In this document: positions 1-10,873 of the stretch, one piece after another
How positions within the stretch are numbered: the stretch's first letter is position 1
How the letters are laid out: every line of letters begins with the position of its first letter
Assembly: GCA_024867545.1 (NCBI GenBank)
Contig: JANFNE010000018.1
Span: forward strand, 620,001-684,000
DNA length: 64,000 bases
DNA from: Phytopythium helicoides
Lineage: Eukaryota > Oomycota > Peronosporomycetes > Pythiales > Pythiaceae
Direction of reading: 5' to 3'
Notes under the pieces: generated by a model
Told to the model about the DNA's origin: nothing
The model's database searches: none
Seen by the model: the letters and a program-made list of their open reading frames with translations, nothing else
Translations under genes and position numbers: made by a program

Positions 1-1026
1 CTGTGCGGTAGCTGCGTGCTGGCGGCGCCTCGGCTCTCTCCGCTAACCGCAGCGCTGTGTGCAGCCGCCGACACGACCGTCAAGATCTGGCGCGCCGACG
101 CGCTCTTCGACGCGCACGAGGCCGCACCGAGGGCGCTGGCGACGCTCGCGGGACACGAAGAGGGCGTCTCCGGTTGCGCGTGGGCGCCGGATGCGCGGCT
201 GCTCGTCTCCGCTTCGGACGATAAGACCGCGCGGCTGTGGGACGTCGAGTCCGGCCGCTCTGTCGCCACGCTCGGCGCCACGAGTCGCTCGCTCCTGGGC
301 AGCGACCAACCGCCGGGTGTGGCGGCCGCGCTGCTCGCTACCACCGATGGCGTTGGTGTCGCTGGTGGCGCCGGGAACAGCGAGCGAGACACACACGCGG
401 ACTTTGTCTTCTGCGCGGCCTTCAACCCGCAGGGCTCGCTCGTCGCCACGGGCTCCTACGACGAGACCGTACGGCTTTGGGATGTGCGTACGGCTCACTG
501 CGTCGCGCTAGTTGCTGCACACCAGGAGCCCATCACGAGCGTCGAGTTCAGTGATGACGGATCGCTACTCGTCACCGGCAGCTTTGACGGACTCGTGCGC
601 GTCTGGGACGTCGCCTCTCGCCAGTGCCTACGCACGCTCATCAGTGAGCCAGCAGGACCCGTTGGGAGTGCCTCGTTCACGCCAAACAACCGCTACATCC
701 TCGCAGGGTCCCTCGACGGCAGGCTGCGGCTCTGGGACATGGTCCGCGCAAGGTGCTTGCGGACGTTCACCGACCACGCGAACCGCAAGTTTTGCCTTGC
801 AACTTCTTGCCTCCAGGTCGACGGCAAGCAGCTTGTGCTCAGTGGGTCCGAAGACCACACAATTTACGCGTGGGACGTCACGTCCGGTGAGGTTGTGGAC
901 AAGCTGGAAGGCCATGGTGCTCCCGTGCTGGCGATGGACGCAGACTCTGCAACCCAGCGTGTGGTGGCTGGAGCCAACTCCAAGATCATTACGTGGAGGC
1001 GGGAGACCAAGGCAGCTGAAGAATAG
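1..1026 (+). CDS. WDR5: WDR5-like WD40 protein, 5' partial
   Basis: WD40 beta-propeller resembling WDR5, the scaffold of COMPASS/MLL-type H3K4 methyltransferase complexes in the nucleus. The reading frame is open from base 1, and the first readable residues already lie inside a blade (ending TTVKIW), so the true start is upstream of the window. Blades end in the usual W-D or W-R dipeptides (KTARLWD, ETVRLWD, GLVRVWD, GRLRLWD, HTIYAWD), and LLVSASDDKT and DFVFCAAFNPQ are very close to animal WDR5. About 35 extra Gly/Ala/Ser-rich residues sit between two blades (near bases 280-400). The segment matching the human Tyr260/Phe263 part of the peptide pocket reads KFCLATS, that is Phe and Ala. The stop is TAG at 1024-1026. 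The next gene is convergent, 98 bp away. Family call is strong; complex membership is inferred. Confidence 0.9.
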   Translation: MCGSCVLAAPRLSPLTAALCAAADTTVKIWRADALFDAHEAAPRALATLAGHEEGVSGCAWAPDARLLVSASDDKTARLWDVESGRSVATLGATSRSLLGSDQPPGVAAALLATTDGVGVAGGAGNSERDTHADFVFCAAFNPQGSLVATGSYDETVRLWDVRTAHCVALVAAHQEPITSVEFSDDGSLLVTGSFDGLVRVWDVASRQCLRTLISEPAGPVGSASFTPNNRYILAGSLDGRLRLWDMVRARCLRTFTDHANRKFCLATSCLQVDGKQLVLSGSEDHTIYAWDVTSGEVVDKLEGHGAPVLAMDADSATQRVVAGANSKIITWRRETKAAEE

Positions 1027-1124
1027 ACGCATGTGACTCCATCGGATTCCTGTCATACCATACAAAACTCTACGCTTCTATTTAGTTGATCCTCGCAGCG
1101 AGCCATTCAGCATGGCTCAGTCCA

Positions 1125-3920
1125 TTATGCGCTCTGCATCTGGCTCAGGTTCTTCAGATAGCTCAGCGTGAACTGGTTGTCATCACACCTGTCAAAATCA
1201 CACAAAAGCGCCAAGTTAGCATAGGGGAACGACAACTTCACTATGGCTACAACAACGTACAGCTTGGCGAGGTCGGTCAGGTGTCGCGCAACCGACTTCT
1301 GAAGGGCACGCAACGTCGCCAGGAACGAGCTGCTTGAGTCGGCGCGCATCTTGGCGCCATGCGCATTTAGCACCGCCAGACTCCACTGCAGATAGAACTC
1401 TAGGTGCGGGCTCGTATCCATCTTCTTGGCTAGCAGTGCCAGCAGCCGCTTGACATACATTTCGCCTGTGAGCGCGCGCACCACAAGCGGAATGCTGTCA
1501 ACCGGAGTGCCTTCAATGCACTTCTCCATCATGTGCTCCTCGTTCAGGTGTAGCGCCATAAGAAGCGCACGAGCAAACTGTTCGCGCTTGAGTGTGTACG
1601 TGATGCTCTCTGGCGTAATATCCTCATCCAGCTCAAACGGATCAAACGTCAGGTTCTCGTCCAAAGCATAAATGAGCAGACCCTCCGTTGATGCGGCAGC
1701 CCAGGCACGACCCGTGGGTGAGAACACGACGGCCTTCGACAGAACCTCCATGTTTTTGCGGCGGCTACCCGGGTCAACAGCACGCGTAGCACCAACCAGA
1801 CTGTTCGCGTTGACTCCCGACTGCTCCGAGTCATCCATGTGGTCCTCCAGCTCCTTTCGGCTTAGACCGCTCGCCGTCATGTTCTTGCTGTTGAGGCGGT
1901 CAAGCACACCGTCCAGCGACAGGTTGTGCGAGATCTGGAACTTCTTCAGGAGAATCTGTTGCGACACCTCGTAGATGCACACAAACTTGGACCGACCGCC
2001 AGCCAGCACGCATGTTCCATCGGCCGAGTAGCAGACGCTCGTAAAGTGTTTCGAAATGCTGTTGTTCTTGGCAGAGATCTTGTCACCATCGCGACGACCA
2101 CCAGCAATGTCACGAAGACCATCGATCGTTGCGACCTGCTCGCCATCCTTGACATCCCACACATTAAGCGCACCGTTGAGGGTAGCTGAGCAGAGCTGCT
2201 TGCCATCAGGACGGAAGGCAACAGCAAGCACATCGGTCGAGTGTGCAAGAGGCTCAATCAGGCTCTTGTTGGTGTACACGTTCCACAGACGCACAGTGTG
2301 GTCCCACGAACCAGAAGCGAGCACGGGCTCCGCAGCAACCGAGGGAGCAAACGCAAGCGACGTCACAGGGCCAGTGTGCCCGCTGAGCACATCGGTCAAC
2401 CGGCCAGTCTGCAGTGACCAGACGTAGATGTTGAATGGGTCGAGCGTGCCAGCGCAGACAATCTGTCCGCTGCGGTCGAGCGCAAGCGAGATGAACTGCA
2501 CCGGTTCGGGCGTGGTGAGCACGCGGAAGTTCTTGTAGCGGTTCAGATCAAACGCACGGACAGTGCCGTCGAGCGAGCAACTCACGATCGCTTGCCCGTT
2601 CGCAGTGAACTGCACACCAGTTACCGGGGCCGAGTGCTCCGTGAATGTCACGTAGCAGAACCCGCTGGCCGTGTCCCAGAGCTTCACCTTCGCGTCATCA
2701 GCACCCGTGGCGATGAGGCGTCCATCCGGAGAGTAGTCGACAGCGTTGAGGTCGAAGTAGTGGCCCTGCTGCTTGAGGACATACGTCTCCGATCTCCACT
2801 CCCACACAAGGAGCTGACCAAGCTTTTCTGAAGCAAGAGCTAGCCACTCCCCCGAGGCATTGAGAGCCACGGTGCCGATCTCGTTCTGGGTGATACTGAG
2901 CGTGTGAATGTTGACGAACGATGGCGTCTCGTACAGACCAAAAGTGCCGTTGTTGAAGCCCACAACCAGCAGACCGCTCTTCTCGTGGAACGTGCAGCAC
3001 AGAACCTTAGCGTAGTCCATCTTGAACACGTGCTTCTTCTTGGTCATCCACTTGATCGCGCGCGCAATCTCCGGCACCTCGGAGCTTTCGCCTTCGTTAT
3101 CACTCTCCTCGTCGTCGGGAAGTTGGTAGGTCCACAAGTATGCACCACCATCACGGCCAACCGTATAGATCTCCTTATCGTCTTCCGAGAAGAACGCGCC
3201 AACAACGTAGTCACGGTGGCCAGCGAGCGTCACGGGGTGGAAGTTCGGGTGCGGGTCGACCGAGAAGACGCGCGCTGACAGGTCCTCGGCACCCGTGACG
3301 AAGAACCGCGAGTCATGAGACCACGAGATGGTAAGCACATCAGCATAGTGTCCACCGTAGGTTCTGTGCAGTGCGAAAGGCGCGAACTCGCGCTTGAGGC
3401 CTGGTGCGTGCCAGAGCTGCACCTTGTTGCCGTGCGAGACGGCAATGTAGCGGTCGTCGGGGCTGAACGCGAGCGCGCGCACGCGCTTCTTGAAGTGGAA
3501 GCGGTAAAGCACGATGCCCTTCTTGAGGTTCACGAGCAGGCAGCGGCCATCCTCGTCGACGGCTAACAGCAGCCGCGAGTCGTGCGAGACGGCGATGCGG
3601 TCCACGTTCTTGCGCGCTTCGAAGGCGAACGTCGAGGATGTGTGGCTGCGAGCAGTAGTTCATGAGTTAGAGCAAGAGCCCAGCGCATCCACGACAGCAG
3701 GCGGCAGCGGCGCACTTGATGAGGTCGAAGCGCGTGATGCGGTTGCCCACGGGACTCAGCACCGAGTTGCCGTCGGGCGTGAACAGCACGTTGCCCTGCG
3801 AGTAGACGCTGCCGCACAGGTGCTGGAACTGCAGCGCACAGATCACACGACGCGTCAGTCAACGGCGCGGACGCCCGCTCAGCAGCCACGCGACAGCGGC
3901 ACCTGGTAGGCGAACTTCAT
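1125..3920 (-). CDS. PWP2: PWP2/UTP1 small-subunit processome WD40 protein
   Basis: Periodic tryptophan protein 2, a UTP-B component of the small-subunit processome, which acts in nucleolar 18S pre-rRNA processing. I read three exons: 3903-3920 (encodes MKFAYQ, matching the conserved PWP2 N-terminus), 3716-3828 (GNVLFTPDGNSVLSPVGNR) and 1125-3645. Their sum, 2652 nt, is an exact multiple of three and gives 883 aa, close to the family's usual ~900. Tandem WD40 repeats fill residues ~1-560 (APGLKREFAPF, LSGHTGPVTSLAFAPS). The alpha-helical UTP C-terminal domain follows. No frame break is seen. It is divergent from RPC34 across only 185 bp. Confidence 0.93.
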
Positions 3921-4105
3921 GGCGCTCGTCTCGTCCGGAGGAAACCTTTCTGTCCTTTGGTGCTGCCGCTTTTGACTGGTTTCGAACAAAATGCGAATTT
4001 TAGCCAATGGGATTACGAAATTTCGACATTTGAGCCAATCACAAGGCGTTGTGGGCCGCCCAACCGCCACTTGGACGCTCAAACCACCAGTACCACATCG
4101 CGAGC
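3921..4105. promoter_or_regulatory. Short divergent promoter with two CCAAT boxes
   Basis: This 185-bp space separates the start codons of PWP2 (minus) and RPC34 (plus), so it must hold both promoters. Two CCAAT pentamers are visible on the plus strand at 4004-4008 and 4035-4039, in AT-richer sequence. Co-expression of two ribosome/RNA-polymerase genes from a shared region is plausible but inferred. Confidence 0.5.
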
Positions 4106-5502
4106 ATGGCGACGAATGGCGCGAGCTCCTCGGCGGCGGCGCCGACCGTCATGAGCAAGTTCCTGGGCCTTGCTGCGCAACTACAGAGAGCCAGTGGCCG
4201 ATGCCGATGTGCGCGAGTTCTTCCGCGATGCGCCGGGCGAGTACGAGAAGCTACCGGCCATCATCAACACGCTCATGGGCGAGGTGAAGTGGGTTGGAGC
4301 AGCTCGAGGCGGCGGAAGTGGAGGCTCACTCGAGGCTTTTGCGGACGAACAGGGCAAGATCAAGATCTTCCAGAAGGGCAGCGTGCTCTCCTACGGACTC
4401 ATTGGCGCAGAGGAGGCCGAGCGCATCCGCGGATTGACGTGAGGCGCTTGGATTGAACAAAGGAGGGAAGGTGACAGACGACTCAAGGTGTGTTGCTGCT
4501 TTTTCGACAGGCTGGAGCAGCGCCTGGTGCTGCAAGAGATTGAGCGTGCCGGCAACAAGGGCATCTGGACCCGCGACATCAAGACGCACACCAACATCCC
4601 CCAGGTAAGAGGCAAATGCACTTGAGAAGAGTTTGGGAGCTCGGACTCACTCGTTGTCGATATAACAGCAAGTGGTGACCAAGACACTGCGGCTGCTAGA
4701 GACGCGCCAGCTCGTCAAGTCGGTCAAGTCGATCAGCAGCAAGAACAAAAAGCTGTACATGCTTTACGATCTCGGTACGCAGTGCAGTTGGCAAGAAAAA
4801 AAGTCGTCGCGCAGCAGTCGAGAAATGCTTACATCACTTTGTCTGCTTCCAACAGTGCCGTCGACGGAGATCACGGGCGGCCCATGGTACAACGAGCAGG
4901 AGTTCGACCACGTATTTATCGACACGCTCAGCACATTTGTTTACGAAGTTATCAAAGCCTCGGTGCGTGCTGGGCTGGAGGTGAATTTGTCGATAGCAAC
5001 ATCGGTCTAAATCGCTTTCTCAACCCCAGGGTATGAGCACGCTCAACGCGATCACGGACAAGGTCCATGCCTCAGGTATCTCGAAGGTCGCGCTTGGTCC
5101 CGAGGAGATCCGCTCGATCATCCAGACTCTTATGTACGACGGCCGCGTCGAGGAAGTGCGCTCGGTGCGCCTGACTACTGCGGTAAGTCTGGTACTTATC
5201 GAGATAGGCTGAAAGTACGAAACTCAAGTTTGTTATCTGCTCCAGGCCAACCACGAGACCAAGTACAAGGTCTCGCAGCAGATCTCGACCTTCAACTACT
5301 TGTCGGACACGCCGTGCGGCGTCTGCCCGGTGCGTTGGTCGTTGTTTTTCTTGACACCATAACAAATGCACTTGGAGGCTGACACCCTTCCGTGCAACCA
5401 CCACTGTAGGTGTTCGACCAGTGCGCCGAGGGGAACGTCATTCTCCCGCAGTCGTGTCTGTACATGGGCAAGTGGCTGGACCTGAAGGAGCTCGAGTTCT
5501 AG
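4106..5502 (+). CDS. POLR3F: RNA polymerase III subunit RPC34/RPC6 (one frame break)
   Basis: RPC34 subunit of RNA polymerase III, part of the RPC82-RPC34-RPC31 initiation subcomplex, with tandem winged-helix domains. Seven exons: 4106-4438, 4511-4604, 4669-4774, 4856-4962, 5030-5182, 5246-5329, 5410-5502. Family-specific segments are AGNKGIWTRDI, KLYMLYDL, ITGGPWYNEQEFD and ISKVALGPEEI. The C-terminal cysteine pattern (CGVCPVFDQC, then QSC, then YMGKWL) matches the 4Fe-4S ligand region of human POLR3F. The exon sum is 970 nt, one more than a multiple of three, which fits one extra base near 4169-4172: the N-terminal MATNG frame must shift there to reach LLRNYREP. Corrected length is ~322 aa, normal for the family. 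A pseudogene is unlikely given the conservation. Confidence 0.92.
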
Positions 5503-5753
5503 ACCACGACAGATCGCAGTAGTACGTAGCAGCTTCAACTCGTCCAGCCCACCAAAATGTATCCATTTCTCGCGCGAGTGCCCGTCCTTCTCGCGAAAAT
5601 TCCACGTGGCCCACTTCACTCCCCCCTTTCTCGCCTCGGTGGGGCAATCGTCATACAAACGCCAAGTCAGGAAAGTGCGCGCGAGGCGTCGAGGGCTCGG
5701 CCGGTCCCGCGCCGCTGCTGCTTGGAGGTGGAGACCCCTGCGCGCCCAGAGCC
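5503..5753. other. Intergenic, RPC34 to multi-PH gene
   Basis: 250 bp holding the RPC34 3' end and the promoter of the downstream PH/PDZ gene. I see no additional gene. Confidence 0.5.
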
Positions 5754-8700
5754 ATGGCGACGGACCTGAGCGCGAGCCGCATCGGCAGCGGCGCCAGCTC
5801 GAACGGCGCGGCGGCGCCGCCCGCGAGCGAGAACGCGTATGAGAAGCTGTCGCGCGAGGTGCACCAGATGCAGATCACAGGCGCCATCCACACGGACTGG
5901 CTCGAGAACCCCAAGGGCTACCTGCTCAAGCCCGACTTCAAGCGCCGCGCGCAGCACGTGGGCGCCGGCGGCAAGAAGCTCAACAGCTCGCGCGTGCTGC
6001 GCATCCACCTGCCCGGCAACACGTACCGCCTGCGATGGTTCGTGCTCGACGGCATGATCCTGCGCTACTTCAAGAACAACACCGAGGAGCAGGAGCTCGG
6101 CGCCATCCACCTCACCTCCGTCAACGCCGTGCTGCCCTCGAGCGTCGCAGACGCGCCAGAGCACGCGCTAGATCTGGTGAGTGCCAGCAGGGTTTATCCT
6201 TGCGGGGGGGAGGTGGGTACTTTTCATGCTGACTTGGATCCAACCATTTAGGTGTGCGCGGACCGCATCTACACGATTGCAGGGAATGACAGAGAGGACA
6301 TGGTGCGGTGGGCGACGGTGCTCACTCTTGTGGTTCGTTTTCTTGGACGCGAAGATGAACAACACAAAGGTAGAAACTGACGCTCGTCTATCGTGTGGTC
6401 TTTAGCTGCGTGGAGAGTACAAGCCCAAGCTGATGCAGCGCCCCGAGTCCTCGATCATTCGTGGCAGTTCAGTGATCCCGCGTCCTAGTGCAATGGCGCG
6501 CAAGACCGCCATGACCCACGGCTCTCGCTTCACGGACGCGAACGGCATGCGGATGACAGGAACAATGGCTGGAGACGACGGGGACAAGATGCGTGGAGAC
6601 GAGGATATGAAAGAGAAGATTGTTACAGTAACGTTTGACCAGCCTGGACCACTGAACCTCATCCTTCGAGGTACTGTAGATGACGAGGTCATGGTGTGCG
6701 GCTTCAAAAACCCGTCTCCAGGAGAGCCAAGCGGACTCGCAGAGGCATCGGGGGTGATTCGCATTGGGGACATCTTGGTCTCCATCAACAGCCACTACTT
6801 CACAAACATCGAGTTCCAGCAGGCGCTTGAAATGATTCGCAGTGCTGGTCGCCCCCTGACGCTGCGCTTTCTTCGGGTCGAGTATCACGTGACCCCTACG
6901 GAGAATGTGCGAGTTGCAGAAGGGTGGATCCTGGCAAAGGAGCCGGCTGCACATCGCTATCGGATCCGAATGCTCCAGCTCCACGGTGACAAGCTGAAGT
7001 TATACAAGCCGAGTTTGCAGGGAGGGCGGCATGATGAACCCTGCTTGACGATTCGAATGGACCAGGTCGTTGATATTCGGCCCATCAATGATACAAGAGA
7101 GGTGGTGACAGCATTTACGCAGTGCCATCCGAAGCAGTGGGGCATCACACTGGAGGGAACACAGAGCATTTTTACATTCTACACGAAGAACCAGAAGGAT
7201 ATGATCCAGTGGGTAGATTTGTTGAAAAACTCGCCGTTGTATTCCCCCAAGGCAACCCGCCTTTCGATTCCAGCCTACCCCGTCGCAGTGGTTGAGTTCA
7301 ATCCTGCACTCGAGCCGAAGATTGTATTGGAAGATGACATCGGAAAGCTGGGGGATTTGTTGCCAACATTCTCATGTCACCGTTTCCAGCTGCTGGAGGA
7401 CGGCAAGATGATGTACTATTTCAACGAACACTTTGCAACTACCCGAACTCGTCCAATCGGAACGATTCGATGCAGCAATATTGTCAGCATCATTCCAAGT
7501 CAAGTCACAGATGAAGTGGAATCCAGGATTGGCCCCAACGGGAGCGTAGTGCAGTGGAGCGACTCGAACAAGAACCAGACGCGCGAGATCTCAGAAGAAA
7601 TGATGCCGTGGCGTCTGGAGCTGGGCGTACTTGTCAACGCTGCTTCTCAGCGCTACCGTCGCCCGTTTGTGATGTGCTTCGACACACAGGAGAAGATGAT
7701 GAAGTGGGGTATTGCTATCGGAAAGGAGGCGAAGCGGCTAACGGGACAAGAGTATGACTTGTCGTCGATCAGCCGGCGTCCATCAAGAAGCAACAGCTAT
7801 GCTTCGGCACGACAGATCGAGACTCCAATGTCTCGGCCGGAAGTGTCGCGGCTGATGTCGAATCAGTCCAAGTACATCGATCCTCACGTTCAGGTGACAC
7901 CGCAGCTGTATCGTAGCTTGAAGGATGTTACATTGAAAACTGCGACTCGAGGGTGGTTTTTGGTGAGACGCCCACGAGCGACAGGTCTTGATGCGTATCA
8001 TCCACGCTTCCTCGTGCTCATCGACAACGAGCTGCTCTTCTTCAAATATGAAGTGCTGGAGGATGAGAGTCTGCACGCGTATGCGACCCGGCTCGATTTG
8101 AGAGAGATCAAAGACGTGCGGGAAGCCGAGTCTGGGTTCCTTGAAAATCTCGACTTCACCATTCAGCTAACGACAGCTAACGACGTTATTTGGATGGTAC
8201 GTGCTTTTCTTTTATTTGCTGGGTGTGATTTCAATGAGCCCTAACAAGCGTACTGTGTTCGTAACAGCTTGTGGCAGAAAGCTACGCGCAGAAGGAAACG
8301 TGGCTATCGGCGCTAATTTGGATTTCCGACTACCATTACCGTGCGTCCGATTCTAATGAAGGGTTCTCGCTCAACGACGCTGGCGAGAAACGCATTAAGA
8401 ATCCAGGTCTCATGACCTCGATTCCTGAAGCTGATGAAGGATCTGCGAGCATCCTGAGCCAAGAAGAAGGCGACAATGGTCTGCCACCGCCTATTACGGT
8501 GAAGCAGAAGTCTACAGGTGCTGCCAACACAGGCTTCCCGCTCCCGTCGGAGGACTTCGCTGGTATTGGCGGGTTTATTCAAATCGCAGGGAAGCGCGTG
8601 TTTGCGGCAATCTCGAATGGCGTGTTTAGCTACTACGATCGCCAGAGTGACTATGAGAATGAATGGGGTGACGCAATCGATGCCATTTCGTTGAAGGAGA

Positions 8701-10632
8701 TCGAAGACGTTCACTCGGATGGCTCGGATCCTGGTAGCTTTGTTATCAAGGTCAAGGGAGAGAAGGAGGTTCAGCTTGTTGCCGAGTCGGCCAAGTTGGC
8801 GAAGCGATGGATGCTTGTGATGTGCTCGTGTGGTGATTTGATTCTGAAGAAGGCGGCGCGTGTGGATAGTTGGGCGAGTACGCGGCCAAAGGAGGCGTGG
8901 GTGTGGAAGCTTGATCGTCTGTACCAGATTTTCCGAAGGCGTTACTTTTCGCTGCGGAATCACCAGCTTATCTTCTACACTGAGCCTGGTGGACGACTGC
9001 TGGGCATGATCTCTCTGCCCACGATTTTCCACCTGCAAATGTCCCGGGTGCTGACAAGGAGCAAGGATGAAGCGGACTTCTACCAGCTGGAGATCAGCTT
9101 TGCGGTCCCAACAGCAGCCGAAGAGACGTCGCGAACGGATGAAATTGGGGATTTCTATGCCTTCCTTCTCGCTTTCAACACGGAGCGTGAGCTGCTTGAC
9201 TGGGCAAACTCTATCTACGACTGTTGCACCAATTCAATGTCACTCAAGGGAAACACTACGCTGCCGCCATTAGATGAGATCCAGGTCTTGCCGAAGGAGC
9301 TTCTGAAGACCTCAACATTTGACCATAGTGATGACCACTTGTTTACTGAGAACGATAGACCAAGCGAATCGGAGTCATCTACGCGGAGCTCGGAGGTAAC
9401 TCGCAAGGCGGCAGCATCTTCTAGTAGTTTCAGTGCAAGCGGGTGGCTTTACTACCGCACATCGAGCGAAGAGCGAATTCGCCTGCGTTACTTTGTTCAG
9501 TGGGGATACGAGCTATCCATTTACAAGCACGAGGTTCTGCCAGACGAACCCGTCGCGATCCGCTATGGTGTCATCGACTGCCGTGCACTCGTAGACGTTC
9601 GGTTCGCGTACATCAACTCGCCGGAGAATGCTGTGGAGCTGATACTTGGATCGGATACGAGCGTCATTATCATCCCGCGTACTGATGAAGAAGCTGTGAT
9701 GTGGCGCAACTCTCTTCTGGATGTGAAGCGTGCGTATGGTCAGCTTGAGTCGGGAAAGAACAAAGAAGACACGTTTGGCACAGGTGTGTTCATCAGTCGT
9801 GGCAGCACGTTCTCGACCCACCGTGACAACGAAGAGCTTTTGCGCCAGCAAATCGAGGCTGCAGTAATCTATTCGTCCAACCTCCAGGAATGGGATGGAC
9901 GCAAGTGGATCCCAAAGTACTTTGTGCTGACAAGCTCCCGGGTACTCATCCTGTCGCTCGCTCTTCATCTATACGACGAAGAGCCCGACATCATTGGGTC
10001 ATTCGCCACGAAAGGATCTCATCGAGGTCCGTTCGTGTAGCGAAAGCGAAGAGGCTGAGACTGGAAACAGCAAGACGTCGTGCATCATCACGCTCGGGAG
10101 CACTCGTGGAAGTGTCAATGCGTCGGCTAAATCTCTTGAAGGAGAATCTAGTGCTCCTCAATCTGTTCCAAGCCGCATGATCCTGAAGTGTGACTCGTTG
10201 GGTGAGCCAACTTTAGTGTACTCTGAAAAATGCTGATACCTAGTGGTAGACTAACTTTTTCTGGCTACAGATCACTGCCTGGAGTGGATGCGGTTGCTGT
10301 GCTCGAGTAACGGTAAACTCGACTTAAAGAAGAATGCGGCGACGGGATACTGGGGGCAGCGTCAACCGTGTGGCGTCACTCTCGCGGCATCACAGTTTCT
10401 TGGCGACTACCCCGTTGTCCTCCGCAGTTGCAAGCTCAAATCTGGGCGACTCGTCAGCGTCCAATGGCGAGCGCATGCGACGAATGTCGCGGCAGGACGC
10501 TGCTCGCAAGTACGTGACAATTCATGGGAGTGTTTGGCTGCACTCAATCAGAGGCCTTATTATTTTGTTTTTCACGTGAACAGGCGGACGTCGGAGCTCA
10601 TTATGAGCCGCAAGATGAACATGCAGCGCTGA
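5754..10632 (+). CDS. Giant PH/PDZ scaffold protein, about 8 PH-like modules
   Basis: Exons: 5754-6176, 6252-6329, 6406-8196, 8268-10201, 10271-10509, 10584-10632. The sum is 4514 nt, two over a multiple of three. This fits two extra bases, near 10007 (before RKDLIEV) and near 10332 (before the Ser-rich tail), and gives ~1503 aa. In order it has a PH-like module (RLRWFVLDGMILRYFK), a PDZ domain (residues ~240-320, ending RPLTLRFLRVE), then about seven further PH-like modules, each recognisable by an R-Y/F-F-x-L strand and a terminal Trp helix (IQWVDLLK, MKWGIAIGK, ETWLSALIW, KRWMLVM, DWANSIYD, MWRNSLLD, EWMRLLC). PH and PDZ domains bind phosphoinositides and peptide C-termini, so a membrane scaffold is the likely role. 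No catalytic domain is seen. It is convergent with another multi-PH gene. The last two exons are the least certain. Confidence 0.85.
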
Positions 10633-10873
10633 GCTCGGATGGAGTCGCAAAGCGAAGAGTGTACAGTGAGTGTGCTGATGTTCAAGTTTGGTAAATACAG
10701 TATGAATCGTTGATGATTGCGGTGATCAACATGAATTGGAAACTATTCAGGAAGCCTAGGTTTGATGCTGCTTCCTCCACTCGCACCGCAGAATCCCATA
10801 TATTACATCACGACGCAGCACGGTGCGCAGCCGTGGACAGGCGGCAGCTCCGATGCCCGCGCCTGGTCCGCCG
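10633..10873. other. Convergent 3' intergenic
   Basis: 240 bp between the stop codons of two convergent multi-PH genes. It must hold both 3' ends; no gene is seen. Confidence 0.5.

Noticed and set aside
280..410. Possible unspliced intron in the WDR5-like gene
   Set aside because: GT-AG pairs exist, but removing the best one (64 nt) would break the frame, so an inserted loop is preferred.
43..498. Minus-strand 151-codon ORF opposite the WDR5-like gene
   Set aside because: Mirror of GC-rich coding sequence; no domain, and the plus strand is clearly WD40.
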